Positions 46,904 to 58,783 of a DNA stretch of 64,000 nt are shown one piece after another (positions within the stretch are counted from its first letter, which is position 1; the number at the start of each line of letters is the position of its first letter). The stretch is taken from assembly GCA_027574665.1 (NCBI GenBank), contig CM050659.1, positions 18,949,001 to 19,013,000 of the forward strand. The letters are read 5' to 3'. The notes under the pieces were generated by a model that had not been told where the DNA came from, ran no database searches, and saw only the letters and a program-made list of their open reading frames with translations. Position numbers and translations under genes: made by a program. Source of the stretch: Rhynochetos jubatus. Taxonomy: Eukaryota; Chordata; Aves; Eurypygiformes; Rhynochetidae.

Positions 46904-49074
46904 ACATTAAAAGAAAATACTCAAGAAAATTGCATCAAGGTCTGACTACACTGAAAATATGAGTAATATGAAATGTTATTTCCACACAGATGTATATTTT
47001 AGGATCACAGTTTAGAAATTACCTGCTGGGAAAGCAATGCTGAAACAGAGTGCACCCTAGTAAGTACTTACAGAGGTAAGCTATGAGGCTGCTGAAATTA
47101 AGCTTAGAGAATGCAAGTTTTCTTTTATAGTGTCACACTATGCATAGTGCGTAAATGGATCCATCCCTCAACATGGAGAGAAGAGAAAGGGTACCTTTTA
47201 CTAGCCAAGAACCACCTAAATTAGGGCAGCTGCTGCAGCTACTTCATCTTTAATAATACAAAACCAAGTCTCTTTCAAGGAGTCTTGCCAGTTCCTGAGC
47301 TCACGTCCCAATTTCAGTGTCAACCACACTGAAAATATTTACAACTTCTACCTTACCCACACCAATTTTTCAGGAAATTAAAACAGTAAAATGCCATTTT
47401 TCGATTAAAGGACTTCAGTTTGGAACTTAAAGGACTGAACTTCATGTATCAGCATCTCTATACCCAGTACAAACAGGATAATAGTAACATTTTTTTCTCC
47501 TTACATGCTTAAGTGTTCAAAATATTTGCAGACAGGCATCCCCTGGTTAGCAAGGGCTTCTCAGGCCTAATGTCAAGGGAAGAGCAGAAGTTGGCAAACC
47601 ACCACCTGTGCCAGTTTCTTCCACCAAATCTCAACAGCTAGTAACAAAGAAAGCTTAATATGTTCTAATGCTGTCCATATGCTGTATTTTTTTTTCTTTT
47701 TAGCCATTATTTTACATAAATACAGACTAAAACACAACATGGACCCAATACGTATACACTGAGAACTGCAGGAGTGCCACATAAAAACTTCCACTAAAGC
47801 AACACAACAAAAAGTCTGCAGGACAGTTGTCATTAAAAACTATACTGCCTTTGCTTGAGGAATGCCTGTTTGCCTTCAATCTAGGAACCTACAGGGGAAG
47901 GCAAGAGGAGTGCAAGAAGATGTCTGATAAAGAGGGTGACTATACTTTATTCAAAACGATGAAGAAATACATATGTACTGAAGGAAAAGATAATCTAACT
48001 ACAAACAAAAAAACCCCCAAGAATCTCTAGAAGCAGCAGCTACAGCACAGCCTGCAGCACTGAATCGCTCCTGCTAACGAACTGCTGCCAAATGCACTCA
48101 GAATTATTGACAACTTTCTCAGGCAAGGCTGAGTAACTCACGATTAATCTCTGAATACGGCCGTGTATATATAAATAGACACACCTTCAGTATCTCCTAT
48201 AAGCAAAGCGGATACACCCAAAGTACTTACTACAAAACTGAAAAAGCAAGTAGTCTCTACAATCCTTTCTGCCCACCGTGCATTAAGATAAAGAGCTTCC
48301 TAAAGCTATCTATAATGTTAGTACCTACACTTTTCCCATCACACTAAGATTTGAGGAGCAGCAGGTTAAAACATCCAAGACACTGTTGAAACACGTAGAT
48401 ACATGAAAGTCAAGCCTGAAGAACAGCTCATGTACCCAAAAGCTTGTTCTGTTTTGCAAGTACATCTTCTATTAAACCAACCGATATTAGCCTGCCCTTG
48501 TAAATCTTTCTTCACCTACATCCTTACACCACCATGGCTGCAACCATATTCCTACTACTGCAATAAATCACCTAAAAGTACACCCAAAAGTCTCTTCATA
48601 GAGCTGACTAAGCTGTAGTGGTTTGCCAGTGCAGACCATTAACTCTTGCTCTTCCCCACTCTTCCTCTTCAAGCATCAGAAACCTATTTCTTACCACGTA
48701 ACTGTGTACGAAGCACAGAATTATTTACTGGCTGATCCACTGGCTTGCAGCTCAGCAGCACGGCCTTTCTGGAATCAACCCTGACATATTAATATGCTGT
48801 TATCTTAACTTGAGGTTTAACTGTTCCAACTGACAAATGACAAGGAAATCTGACATTCAACCCCTTTACCAAATTATTATTTCCTTTCAGCCATTCTGCC
48901 ATGGTTATAGCATCAGGAACTCATTTGCCCTTGCACGAGCATTTACTACCACAGGCTGAACTGTCCTTTGCTACCTCCATGCCTTTTTTCTGTGATCACG
49001 TGTTCTGATAGCCCCGATTTACTCAAAATTTTTAAAAGGTGTTACTTAAATGTATAAAAAGGAAACAAGATACT

Positions 49075-49175
49075 GACCTGGGACTGTACAAATCTGTGAT
49101 CAATTCCCAGCTCTGCTAAGGAATCCGGTGAAACCCAGTAACTTCCTATGTCTCAGGGGCCTAAAATAATACAGT
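49075..49175 (+). repeat. MIR-like SINE relic
   Basis: Order of phrases tgacctgggactgtacaaat, atcaattcccagctctgcta, cagtaacttcctatgtctca, gcctaaaataatac parallels MIR (acctgggttcgaatcccagc, tctgccac, caagtcacttaacctctctg, taaaatggggataataat). Strongly diverged; boundaries approximate. Confidence 0.45.
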
Positions 49176-49189
49176 ATTTTAGAACAGGT

Positions 49190-49725
49190 TCAAGCTGATC
49201 GGGGCAGGTGATCAGATCACTTACTCTGACCTGTGCTAACCATATTCGGCGGAAGCATCTCTTCCAGGAGGGCACCTGGCTCTAGTTTGAAAATACAATG
49301 ATACGAAGACCTGCCACTTCCCACGGGCAGTTTGTTCCATTCCTTACTCATTCACTGTTTGAAATGGAAGCCACTTCCACATACTGATTTTTCGTATGCC
49401 TTGCTCTACTAGATTCACACCCTTTCAGCATCTAGGTGGTTTTTGGTTTTGAGGCTGTCTTCCTCTTACATGCTATAATCCAGGTGCCCCTTGGTCATCT
49501 TTCTTACATAAAACGCATGGCATGAGCTCTTTGAGAACTCTCTCACGGTCTCTCATTGTGAGGCACTTTCTCCAGCCCCTGAGTAATTTTTGTTGCAATA
49601 TTCCAACACTCTCCAATGTAAAACACATGAAACCCAAATCCACACACAACATTAATTTGGTCAGTGCCATACACAGCAAATTGGCTCCTTCAAGCCTACT
49701 TTCTATCACCACTTAAACATACTCC
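49190..49725 (-). mobile_element. Old, diverged CR1 LINE fragment
   Basis: Plus-strand text follows the reverse complement of the CR1 3' region. cacttcccacgggcagtttg, then ttccattcc, matches the usual 'cacttccctgggcagcctgttccag'. ctctcacggtctctcattgt, ggcactttctccagcccctg and acccaaatccacacac match 'ccgctcctcacaggac', 'ccagcccttcaccag' and 'cccagaactgcacac'. The 79-codon minus-strand ORF inside it is explained by this element. Confidence 0.6.
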
Positions 49726-50569
49726 TCACAACACTGCAATGGAAACCCAAGCTGTTACTAATGTACTACAATAACCCTTTCATGGCCTTCAAGAAAACCA
49801 CAAGGATACATTGACTAAATTATCTTAGAACACCCGAAAAGGTGTTACTCAAGTTCATACTTTAAAACAAAATTAGACTTTAGGGAAACATTAACAGCCT
49901 GGCAATATCTAACCTGAAACACCCATACACAGTCCATATGAGCAAAATGCAAGTAGCGAGACTAATTTGAACCAAAGGTGCCCCTCACATTTGCCCTCTG
50001 TACCACTAGCTCAAACAGCTCTTACCATCCCTCGTTTCCCAGCTGGTCACTCAGGCCAGGCCCTGGGCCATCCCAACTGTTCCTGAGACCACACCATCAG
50101 CCAGGTCAGGGAAGAGCTCTAGCTTGGAAGGGGAAAAAACCACAATAATTATTTTGCCAGGTTACTTTTCAGACAGTTTCCTTCCCTGTCTTTGTGCACA
50201 GCGCAGCCCCGGAGCTGTTCCACCAGCAGAGCCAAAGGAGGAAATATTTTAATTCTGCAGAGGTGGGTACGCAAGAGCACCTACGAGCAAGAGTATGTGT
50301 TGATCCACTGCCAACAGTGTCATGCAGGGAAAAGCGTTTACTAGGAAGAGTCACTTGGGGAAGTTTCACCAAGGTGTAAGCAGCGTTTCAGCAGACGGGA
50401 CTGGTTCATTTGGCTTGCTCTGAGCAAAATTAAGTGAAGAGCAGAGACGAACAGAAGCGCTGCTGCTCGCACAAACATCGCAATAAAAGGGGCGTTCTGA
50501 AGCGGTCCCATGGGTGTTATTTCATGCTTCGTGTTTTGAAGTGAAAATAAAGAAAATCGCAAGTCAGCT

Positions 50570-51620
50570 CCATCTCTGTGGACGCAACGGTCCCCTCCGC
50601 TCAGCGGGAAGGTGTCCGAGCTCCAGCGGCATCAGCGGGCACCGCCAGCCGATTCCCGCACCGCCGGCCAACAGGGGCCCCGCGCCCAGGGTTTCGGGGT
50701 GCACTGGGGGACGGAGGCAGCGGCAGGGCCCCACCCGCTCTCCTGCCCCGGCAGCGAGCCCCGCTCAGGGTGCGCGGCGGCCGGTCCCCGCCATCCCTAG
50801 GCCCTGATCCGGGCTGCCGGATCCCAGTCGGGCCAGGACACCCCCGAGCCCAGCCGGGGGAGGGGGCGAGGGGTGACACCCCTCCGGCGGAGCCCAAGGG
50901 GAGGGCTGGCCAGCCCGCCCGACCCCAGCCCGAACCCCACCATCCCATCCCGGCCGGGCCGCGGGCTCGGGGCTGCCCCACCGGAGCTGCCCTGAACAGC
51001 TCGAACCACCGGTGCCCAGGCGGGCGTGGGCCAGGCCCGGCCGGCACGAAGGGGAGCGGCCGCCTCCCCCGAAGGAGCGGGGTCACCGGGCCCAGCCGCC
51101 CGCCCCCCGAGCGCCTCCCGCAGCGGCGGACGCCCTCCGCCGGCAGCACCCCGCTCCCGCAGGCCGCAGCGGGCCGGCGCCCCTTACCCGTCCGGCCGCC
51201 GCTGCAGCCGCCGGGCGCCCTCACGGCCGCCGCCAGCCCGGGGCGGGGCGGAGCGCAGCGCAGGCCGGGCAGCGGCCGGGTCCCCGCCTCTGGGGCGCGG
51301 CGCGGTACCGCCCGCTCCTCCCGGAGCTCGGCTGGCGGCGGCTGGGCCCGGCTGAACGCCTCAACCCCAGAGCGGGGAGGAGCGCTGCGCGCACGGAGCA
51401 GACCCCGGGGGGGCGGGCGGCCGTGTGGCGTGCGGGGGTTTCACGGGTGTTTTTGAGGGGCGATTCGCACAGCGGGGCAGGGCGGAGCCACAGGAGCTGC
51501 CGGCGGCCGTCCGGGCCGCGGCCTCCCGCCCCTGGGGGCCCACACGGCAGCGGCCCGCGGCTGTCCTGCGTGCCCAACCCCGGCCGGTGCCCTTCTGCTG
51601 CCGGGCATCCTCCGCCTGTG
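50570..51620 (-). promoter_or_regulatory. CpG-island promoter, probable first exon of AKAP17B-like gene
   Basis: About 1 kb of extreme GC/CpG density. A strong minus-strand donor (CCGGACGG then gtaaggggc) marks a probable noncoding first exon ending at 51188. A second minus-strand donor-like site (ATACCCG then gtgagcacag) lies near 51623. AKAP17A also begins with a noncoding exon in a CpG island. Long Pro/Arg/Gly frames on both strands here (up to 292 codons) are composition artefacts. Confidence 0.6.
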
Positions 51621-54190
51621 CTCACCGGGTATGTGCGTTGGCTTAGGACAGCCCCAAGAGGGTTACTTCCCCGGCAGTCACCTCACTGAGGTGGTGAAGG
51701 CCTAGTCATGGGGATGCGCCTGGACACCATGTTTGTCCTGTAACAAAGGTGGCTGCTTTGTCTGAGCGATATACGTGTGAGGATTAATAGCAGCTTTTCT
51801 CTGATTTTAGTACAAGCTTGTGTGCGTTCAGCCAAGGGAAACGCGGTGCTGGCGTCTCCTAGTATCCTGTACGGCAGTTAGCTCCCCACGGTGCAACCGC
51901 TCCCAAGGGTGTCAGGCCAGCGCCCTGTTGAAGGTACAGTCCACACTTCCCAGCACTTGGTTGTTCTTCCTTTAAGGTCCCCAAGGGAATGCAATTTAGG
52001 GCAGTCATTCCCTCAAATACTCCCCCAGTTTTCAGTGGGGTTTTTTCGTCTCCTGTGATCTTCCAAACACAAGTGTAAAACATGGTACAGTTTATATCCT
52101 TTCTGCCCCTTAAAAACAGGCACGTTATTTCTTCCCATGTGGTAGTAGGGCTGTGACGGCGATGGTCGATGATCGCAGGGTGCACACAAGGCTAGGGCTG
52201 CAGGCAGGGCGGTGTACCAAGCACTTCTTTTCTCAGAAGGTCTAATTGCTATGTATGCAATTACAACCTGAAAACAATTGTTATGGGTGTATTTAGCGTG
52301 GGATTCTATTTCTGTTAGAACTTTGACGCCAAAAAGCATGTCTGTGTTTTCTTACTACAGAAGTTGACACAATAAAGATACTGCCTTTACCTACAAACAT
52401 TTCTTGGTTCTAGTTGCCTTCTCTGTAGCTGTTGGTTCTCCTTGCATTAGGAAGGTTTTCTAGGAGTCTATCATATGCTGAGGTTTGTTTGCATTTTTCT
52501 TTATCTTAAAAGATAAAATTGTTTTTTGATGGTACAAAAGGTTAAATTTCAAAGACACTATCTCTAAGTTACATGGATTTTTCCATTCTATGTATCTTTT
52601 TCCAAAACCAAGCATGCAAACTGGAATTTGAGATCAGTTTGCAGCTGCAGTGTCATTATATTCATCTACTCTGCACCTGCTGCTTTTCCAAAGATGCAAT
52701 CAGTTGAGAAACTTTAATGTTTTAACTTTTAATGTAGCCATACAAAGCTATTTCATTCAAGATCTGGGAGTGGGATACAGAAATAAGAGATAAGAAGATA
52801 TACACCTACTGATGCTGGAGATAATGCTGTTAATATTTTGGCATGTAGACAAGCCAAACTATTAACCAGGAACTAAAGGAACAGGCTGGGGAGGAGGATG
52901 ATTGGAAGAAGCTTTGGGCATGAAAGTGCATGGAAGTAAGAAGCTTGGCTATGATTCTGCTTGTGGCTTGACAATGTGGTTCCAGGAATTATTTCTGGAT
53001 GTTACATACTGTGTAAGTAATTTAGAAGCTAAGATAACTTTCCATATCGAGACTATGTATCTCCCTACCTTGAGGTTGTACAGTATGTAGGAAAATCAAA
53101 CCTTGTATTTAATGAACACCAGGGCTTGTTCCAAGAGACAGTAGGAAACTTGCCTAGTTTTGTTTCATAAATAACAATGATACGCTTATTGTCACTGCAG
53201 GTTTGACTCATTAAACTAATTTGTGGACTGCTGAAATGTTCTTGCTCTAGATACTGATGTGATCAATTGCTGAGTGAGAAGCAGCTCACCTTCACAACCA
53301 CTTTCTACCCAGAAACAACTGAATGATGGGTTGAATACTGCCATCCACTGGCTGGGTCCCCAGAAAATTCACTGAACTTCAGTTTCTTTAAGGTAAAGGT
53401 ACCTGGTGGTGTTTTGTTCTGTTTTGGTTTTAACTTGTTTAACTTCCCTATTAGGAATTTCTAATCAGCCTGGCTGATGATGGGTTTAATCTACAACAAA
53501 GTTATCTCAGAAATACTTTGTATATTAGCGGGTGATTTTGCTTAGAGGCTATTAAAAAAAAGGGAAAAAAGTTCTCAGCCCAACAGATAAATGTTGGCTG
53601 AAAGCAGAATTAGTTTTCCAGAACATAAGCTGTCCAGTCAGAGGAAATACAGCAATTTATACAGAAAGTCCAGAATACACAATCCTTCTTAATATAAGTC
53701 TGGTTTATAACTTTTCTGAGCCATGCTTAGAATGTGTATCAATGGCATTAATTCTAGCATGAGCTTTTTGTTACAGACACAGAGATTGAAGAAGTTTCTT
53801 GGTTGCTTCCTTTTTGTGAAGTCTGCTTTACAGCTAGCAAAGCCAGCCGGCACTGTGAATCGCTCTCAGTGCAGAAAGGCAGGCTTGTGGTTACGTCACA
53901 GGAGTGGGAATGCGAGGTTCTGTTTCTGGCTCGGCCACAGACGTCCTGGGTTATCACAGGCAAATCTGCTAATTTTCACTGTCGGTCATATGGACAACCC
54001 ACTGGTTGCTGGAGTGGCCTCTCCTCCCACCACCAAGCAAGGAATGGACCGAGAACATGTGCTCTGGGGGTCTCCAGCAAATGTCCTGGAAAGCTGTGGC
54101 AACTGAACGCCTCCAAGCAGTACTAAATTTAGAGCTTTTCTAACTTGTATATGGGGATGGCATGGGCAGAAAAGTGGGTTCTTTGACAGC
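51621..54190. other. Intergenic region between AKAP17B-like and SLC25A43
   Basis: No gene was recognised. A MIR-like relic is at 53.88-53.99 kb; the remaining sequence is AT-rich and unique. A 127-codon and a 107-codon plus-strand ORF overlap each other in different frames around the MIR-like relic and show no family features. Confidence 0.5.
53875..53990 (+). repeat. MIR-like SINE relic
   Basis: caggagtgggaatgcgaggt, tctgtttctggctcggccac, gtcctgggttatcacaggca follow the MIR order (agacctgggttcgaatcccg, gctctgccac, ctgtgtgaccttgggcaag). Diverged; identification by eye. Confidence 0.35.
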
Positions 54191-54194
54191 TTTG

Positions 54195-54640
54195 TTCATT
54201 CTCCCTTCCTGATCTCAGAAGTTTCCTGTGAGACAGGAAGGCTTCCCAATCCTTGGATCATCTTTGTGGCCCTTTTCTGGGCTCTCTCCAGCCCATCCAC
54301 CTCTTTTTTGCATAGCAGTGAACACAGTGTTCCAGGAGTGTCCTGACAAGCGCTGAGTGGAGTGGGATAATGGCTTCTTTGTCTGCTGGCGATGCCCTTG
54401 TTGCAGCCCCGCATCCTGTTGGCTTTCTCTTCCACAGCGGCACACTGGTTGCTCCTATGGAGTTGCTTGTCCACTGGGACCCCCACGTCCCTTTCAACAG
54501 AGCTGCTCCCCAGCGCAGGCTGCGCTCCTGGATGATGTTTTCCCCGGTGCAAGACCTTTTCTTAGGTAGCACATCCACTAAGCCTGAACTAATTGACCTC
54601 GTAAATCTTATTACGTTCACCATCCACAGGGCTTCAGCTG
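54195..54640 (-). mobile_element. CR1 LINE fragment, antisense to SLC25A43
   Basis: The reverse complement reads as CR1: ggtcttgcaccggggaaaac, ggagcagctctgttgaaagg, gacgtgggggtcccagtgga, gtgtgccgctgtggaagaga, ggctggagagagcccagaaa. Minus-strand open frames of 118 and 121 codons are decayed CR1 ORF2 3' coding in more than one frame (RAQKRATKMIQGLGSL-type end). It lies about 0.25 kb before the SLC25A43 CpG island. Confidence 0.85.
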
Positions 54641-54889
54641 CAGAACTGCCTGTTTAGGGAACAGCGGTTTTGGCTAGTAGTGCAGGAAGCAAGCGATAAC
54701 CAAGGGATGCGTTAGACCGTTAAGTGTGTTTAATTTTAAGGACGTGTTTGATTGCTGTGGAAGTATGTTTAATTTTAAGGATGAAGGGAAGTGTCCTGGA
54801 TGCACCTAGGTCATCGTGAGGGCTTTTTTGGGTTTTTAATGTTTGATAAATGGAATTAATGTAATACTGCATGAATTTAATAGCCAGCA

Positions 54890-55600
54890 GGAGCAGCGAG
54901 CACGCTGGGTCCCCCGCCGTCCTGCCTGGCTTTGCGCAGCGCCGTGCAGGGCCCAGGCCCGCCGGCCCGCGGCCCGGTGCAGATGGCGGCACGCTAGCAG
55001 GGTGCGCACCTAACGCACCTGGGCCGCAGCGCGGAGACGAGGCCGACGTGGGACGGGACGGGACGGGACAGGACGCCCGGCCCCGGGCCGTGCCTCCCGC
55101 CCTCAGCCAGCGCACCGGGGCGGGACGGCGCGGGGGCGGAGCCCCGCCTCACAGCGCCCTCTGCCGGCCGAGCCCGCCGGCGCCGCTGGCCGCGCCCGCC
55201 GGGCCGCGCCGAGCCGGGTGGAGCGGAGCCGGACCGGCCGGGTCCGGGCCGAGCCGAGCCGGGCCATGGCCACTTGGCGGCGGGACGGCCGGGTGACCGC
55301 GCTGCAGCGGCTGGGCTGCGCCGGGCTGGCGGGCGCGGTGAGCCTCAGCCTCACGGCGCCGCTGGAGCTGCTGACGGTGCTGGCGCAGGTGGGCACCTGG
55401 CACTGCCGGCGGGGGCTGCGCGGCGCCGGGCTGAGCCTGTGCCGCACTGAGGGCGTGCGGGCCCTCTGGAAGGGGAACCTCACCGCCTGCCTCCGCCTCT
55501 GCCCCTACAGCGCGCTGCAGCTCGCCGCCTCCCGCCGGTAAGCGAGCGGCCGCGGCCGGGACAGGGCGCGGCGGAGGCGGGGGGTGCGCTCCGCACCGGC
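54890..55600 (+). promoter_or_regulatory. SLC25A43 CpG-island promoter
   Basis: A sharp transition to high GC/CpG about 370 bp upstream of the ATG. It contains short GGGAC-type iterations near 55050-55070 and GC boxes (ggggcggagcc near 55133). No TATA box is obvious. It extends through exon 1 into the start of intron 1. Confidence 0.7.
55266..55537 (+). CDS. SLC25A43: SLC25A43 coding exon 1 (residues 1-90)
   Basis: Mitochondrial carrier family (SLC25) member 43, an inner-membrane transporter of uncertain substrate. It opens MATWRRDGRVTALQRLGCAG, near-identical to the human start, with a good Kozak context (gccATGg). The first transmembrane repeat carries TAPLELLTVLAQ (Pro32-Leu-Glu34). This is a degenerate carrier signature: the basic residue of PX[DE]XX[KR] is Thr, as in human SLC25A43. 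It ends EGVRALWKGN ... LQLAASR, with the donor after CG (gtaagc), phase 2. Confidence 0.95.
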
Positions 55601-58541
55601 CTTTCGTGTCCTCGAGAGAGGAGGGGATGGAAGTGGAGAGCTTGGTGTGCGGGCCACTTCAGTGGCTGTCTCAGCTGTTTGGCTGCCTGGTTGGTTGTGT
55701 GTCCCCTCTCCCCAGAGACTTGTACCCTGGCTCAGAACTTTGCCGTTCTGTTTATTTAGTTTATTCGGCGCATAGCGGCTCTTGGGGCCTGGTGGTATGC
55801 CAGCAGCTGCTTGGGAAGGCAGCGGTGTCCTTTGGAAGAGAAAGGGTTGATAGCCTGTTAAATCTCTTCTGCTTAGCCAGATTCCATCAGAAATAAATGA
55901 AGTGCTATCTACAAATGTGACTGTGACATCTGTTCTTGGAACTGATTTATTTTCTTCATTTATGTGCTTTGAAGTATTGTCTGTGTCAAAGAAAATAACA
56001 ACAAAATGATGATTCAGACTTTTACCCTATTGTGCATCAGTTGTTAGGCAAATCTGATTGGTTTTGAAGTCGCTGTGTGGCATCATTTGTTTTCGATAAT
56101 ACACAGACCTTAAATTCAGGTAGAGACTGGCAGGACTGCAGCAGGAGCTACATAGAGCAGTGCTGGCTGGGCTCTGCCGACCTGCCCTCTTTCCTAGGAT
56201 TCCCTTCTGCCAGTATCTTTCAGCCTTTGGAAAGAGCTGCCTGACTGTTGGCACGTACGGGCATGTTTTGCCACTTCAAGGGCTGGGTTTCTTTGAGTCA
56301 GCTGTGTGCATGGTAGGCACTTGACATTTCCGCCCAGCTGGGTGATGGGTTATTCCAGTTCCCAGCCGCGCTGGGTGGGGAGAAGCATGGGCTCAGCCCA
56401 ATCTGGCCCGCTGCAGCTCTCTCCCGGGGTGATGCTGTGCAGCTCTCTCCCGGGGTGATGCTGTGCAGCTCTCTCCCGGGGTGATGCTGTGCAGCTCTCT
56501 CCCGGGGTGATGCTGTGCCGCTCGCTGGGGTTTGTCGCTCATCTGGCTGAGCAGGAGTCATCCTCCCAGCTCTGCCTGTGCCTTTTGGGAGACAACAGAT
56601 GAAAGGACCCTGGAACTGGGTGGTTTTGTCTTGTCCTTAGCTTGTAATGCAGTGATCGAATACAGGGAGGGATAATGGCAGCGGGAAGACAGAAACAGAG
56701 TTAAATGTAATTTAAAGTTCCCAGAAGAGTCTGTGTGTTGCAAGAGTATAAACCAATTGGTTTTGAGCAAAATAACTAACTTTATTGTGCAGCTTGAAGC
56801 AGTGTATTCCCTTTGTCTCTAGTTTGCACAGGGTGTTGTCCTGAATTACCACTGGAATTCAGGACCAGTGGACCACCAGGAAATTAAATAAAAGCTGCCT
56901 ACATGTATTTCTTCATACATTAGTTGGGGATTTTTAAATGTATTTTGGAGTGGGAGAATGGCATATATAAAGGCAAGAAACACAGAAAGAGAAACGTTAC
57001 ACGGCGAGTAAGTAAATGGTAATGCCAGCAGCAGAAGGACCTGGGCTGAGTACAGTCAGCAGCCTCAGGACCGGCGGTGCCGGGGGAGCTGGCTGGGAAT
57101 GTGTAGGTTTAGCTGACTCTGTGGTTAATGTGCACAGACTCTGTCTTTCCGTGGCAGTTTTAAATGTTATCTGATCGGTGCCTAGAGGCACCCCACGCGT
57201 TTGTGCACACACAGGAAAATCAGGCTGTGTCGCTTTAAGGACTGTACAAGACACGTAGGGAAAAAAAGTGTATGCCCTTTTTGCTTCTGCTTGGGTAAGG
57301 TTTCTGCTCTGGGCTCTCTCCAGGGCATGGGGCAAGTAGATGCAGGGATCTGTCACACAGTAGAAAATTGACACTCGTGAAAAAACATCAACTGGGCAAG
57401 CAATGACTTGTAAATCTTTGAAAATTATTTTGTTCTGGACATGGTAACACTGTGTAGTTTAAATGTAAATCTGCTGTTTAGGCAGTTTAGTCAATATTTC
57501 CAAAATAGAGTAATAAGTTTCTTTACCTCCAGCTGAGATTCTCAAGTCTTTTTACTTGTTTCTAGCTGCCTCCATGACACTTCTCGCTGACGTAGGGGTG
57601 CCCTGTGTACATGGAAAAGTCAGTCTGTGCATCACACATGCATGAGTTGTAGGTTAGCCTTTAAAACTCTGTGCTTCGATTTCAAATTTGCAAATTTAGA
57701 CTTAAATTCCTGAGCATAACAGTGCTTAGTAGAAGACGTAAGTCTTCTCTAGAGAAGTATCCCTGTGGACCTTTATGCCCCAACATAAGCAACAGAGGAA
57801 GATTCGGTTGTTCTCAGGCGGCCTGTGATGATGTTACTCACGTATTCCTTCTTGCGTGGTAAGTTTGACTGGGGCATGTCTCTAACTGGTGACTGATGAT
57901 CAGAGAATTCCTTGTAGATATGCTTTATGTCATGATGATTTTCATCCTATAGGTAGAAGTATAAATGAGGAATCAGTGGTCAAAAATTGCTTTAAAAGTC
58001 TTTTGCAAAGCAAACAGGTAACTCATTTGAACAACTAGTCTCTGTATCTTTGAAGGTTTTTTTTCATTGTTGAATGGGTGCTCTGGACCACAACTCAAGC
58101 TGTGTGAGCTTAGTCTGTGCTGGGAACTGTGGTGCAGGTAGAGCTATGCAACCTTCCTCACAAAAAGCCCTTGCGGCTACTGAAGTATTCTAGCTCCATA
58201 ACACTAAAAGCAAAGCAAATCGCAATGGCAGAGATATGTATTCCAGTCCCTGACTTAGTTGTTGACTGTTGCTTTTCTGCACTTCCATGCAGAGTGGGTG
58301 TACCCAGGATCTTTTTGGGCTCTTAGGCATGGGGGTTTTTTTGGACACTGCTCGTGTTTGCTCGTTCACGTTCTGTTTCAGAGTGGTTCTGATCCTTGTG
58401 TGGTGTTACATAGAGTAAGGACTTGGATGAAAAGGGGCTGGTGGGCAGAAGAACAATTACATTGAGAATAATCTGCTGTAATTTTTCACGTGTTTTGTTT
58501 GTACTGTCATTACTAGTGCCTCTTTTATATGTTTACTCTAG
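55538..58541 (+). other. SLC25A43 intron 1
   Basis: GT-AG intron (gtaagc ... gtttactctag) of about 3 kb. It contains a 26-bp minisatellite at 56413-56530. No other gene or recognised repeat; short ORFs here are noise. Confidence 0.9.
56413..56530. repeat. 26-bp tandem repeat, about 4.5 copies
   Basis: Four identical copies of a 26-bp unit beginning gcagctctctcccggggtga (56413-56516), followed by a diverged partial copy (gccgctcgctgggg). The unit is not a multiple of three and lies in SLC25A43 intron 1. The repeated CCCGGG core is a SmaI-type palindrome. Perfect copy identity suggests a young, probably polymorphic minisatellite. Confidence 0.95.
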
Positions 58542-58783
58542 ACTTGTTATACTTTTCACGGATGAGTTGGGTCATATTTCCCACTGGAGAGCCATCATGG
58601 CAGGAAGCCTGGCTGGCATGGTAGCAACCATCATGACTTACCCCACTGATGTAATTAAAACACGGCTCATTGTGCAGAGCCGACTGGAACCATCTTACAA
58701 AGGAATTCTTCATGCTTTTTACAAAATCTATCATCAAGAAGGACTCTTTGCACTCTACCGTGGTGTTTCACCAGCTATATTAG
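58542..58783 (+). CDS. SLC25A43: SLC25A43 coding exon 2 (residues 91-171)
   Basis: Encodes LVILFTDELGHISHWRAIMA through the second carrier repeat. The canonical signature is YPTDVIKTRL (Pro125-x-Asp127-x-x-Lys130), followed by the matrix helix SYKGILHAFYKIYHQEG and ALYRGVSPAILG. Acceptor gtttactctag, donor TTAG then gtaaaa, leaving phase 1. The codon joined across exons 1 and 2 (CG|A) gives Arg91, consistent with the family alignment (AAYRKFVVLF in human, AASRRLVILF here). Confidence 0.95.

Larger units (their letters stand above)
44685..50560 (-). other. AKAP17B-like upstream intron region, N-terminal exons not seen
   Basis: Between the penultimate exon and the CpG island. It contains an LTR remnant, CR1 fragments, a MIR-like relic and a broken unidentified ORF, all listed separately. 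AKAP17A encodes its N-terminal RRM-like half largely in one long exon. No minus-strand open frame of that size or character is present here, so the N-terminal exon is missing, highly diverged, fragmented or lost. Confidence 0.5.

Noticed and set aside
50578..51689. Long ORFs of 292, 225, 207 and 134 codons on both strands
   Set aside because: All lie in one CpG island, overlap in every frame and are Pro/Arg/Gly/Ala-rich without domains. This is a composition artefact.
53723..54126. 127- and 107-codon plus-strand ORFs
   Set aside because: Overlapping in different frames across a MIR-like relic; no domain and no promoter.
54196..54623. Minus-strand ORFs of 118 and 121 codons near the SLC25A43 promoter
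   Set aside because: Fragments of a decayed CR1 LINE reading frame, not a host gene.
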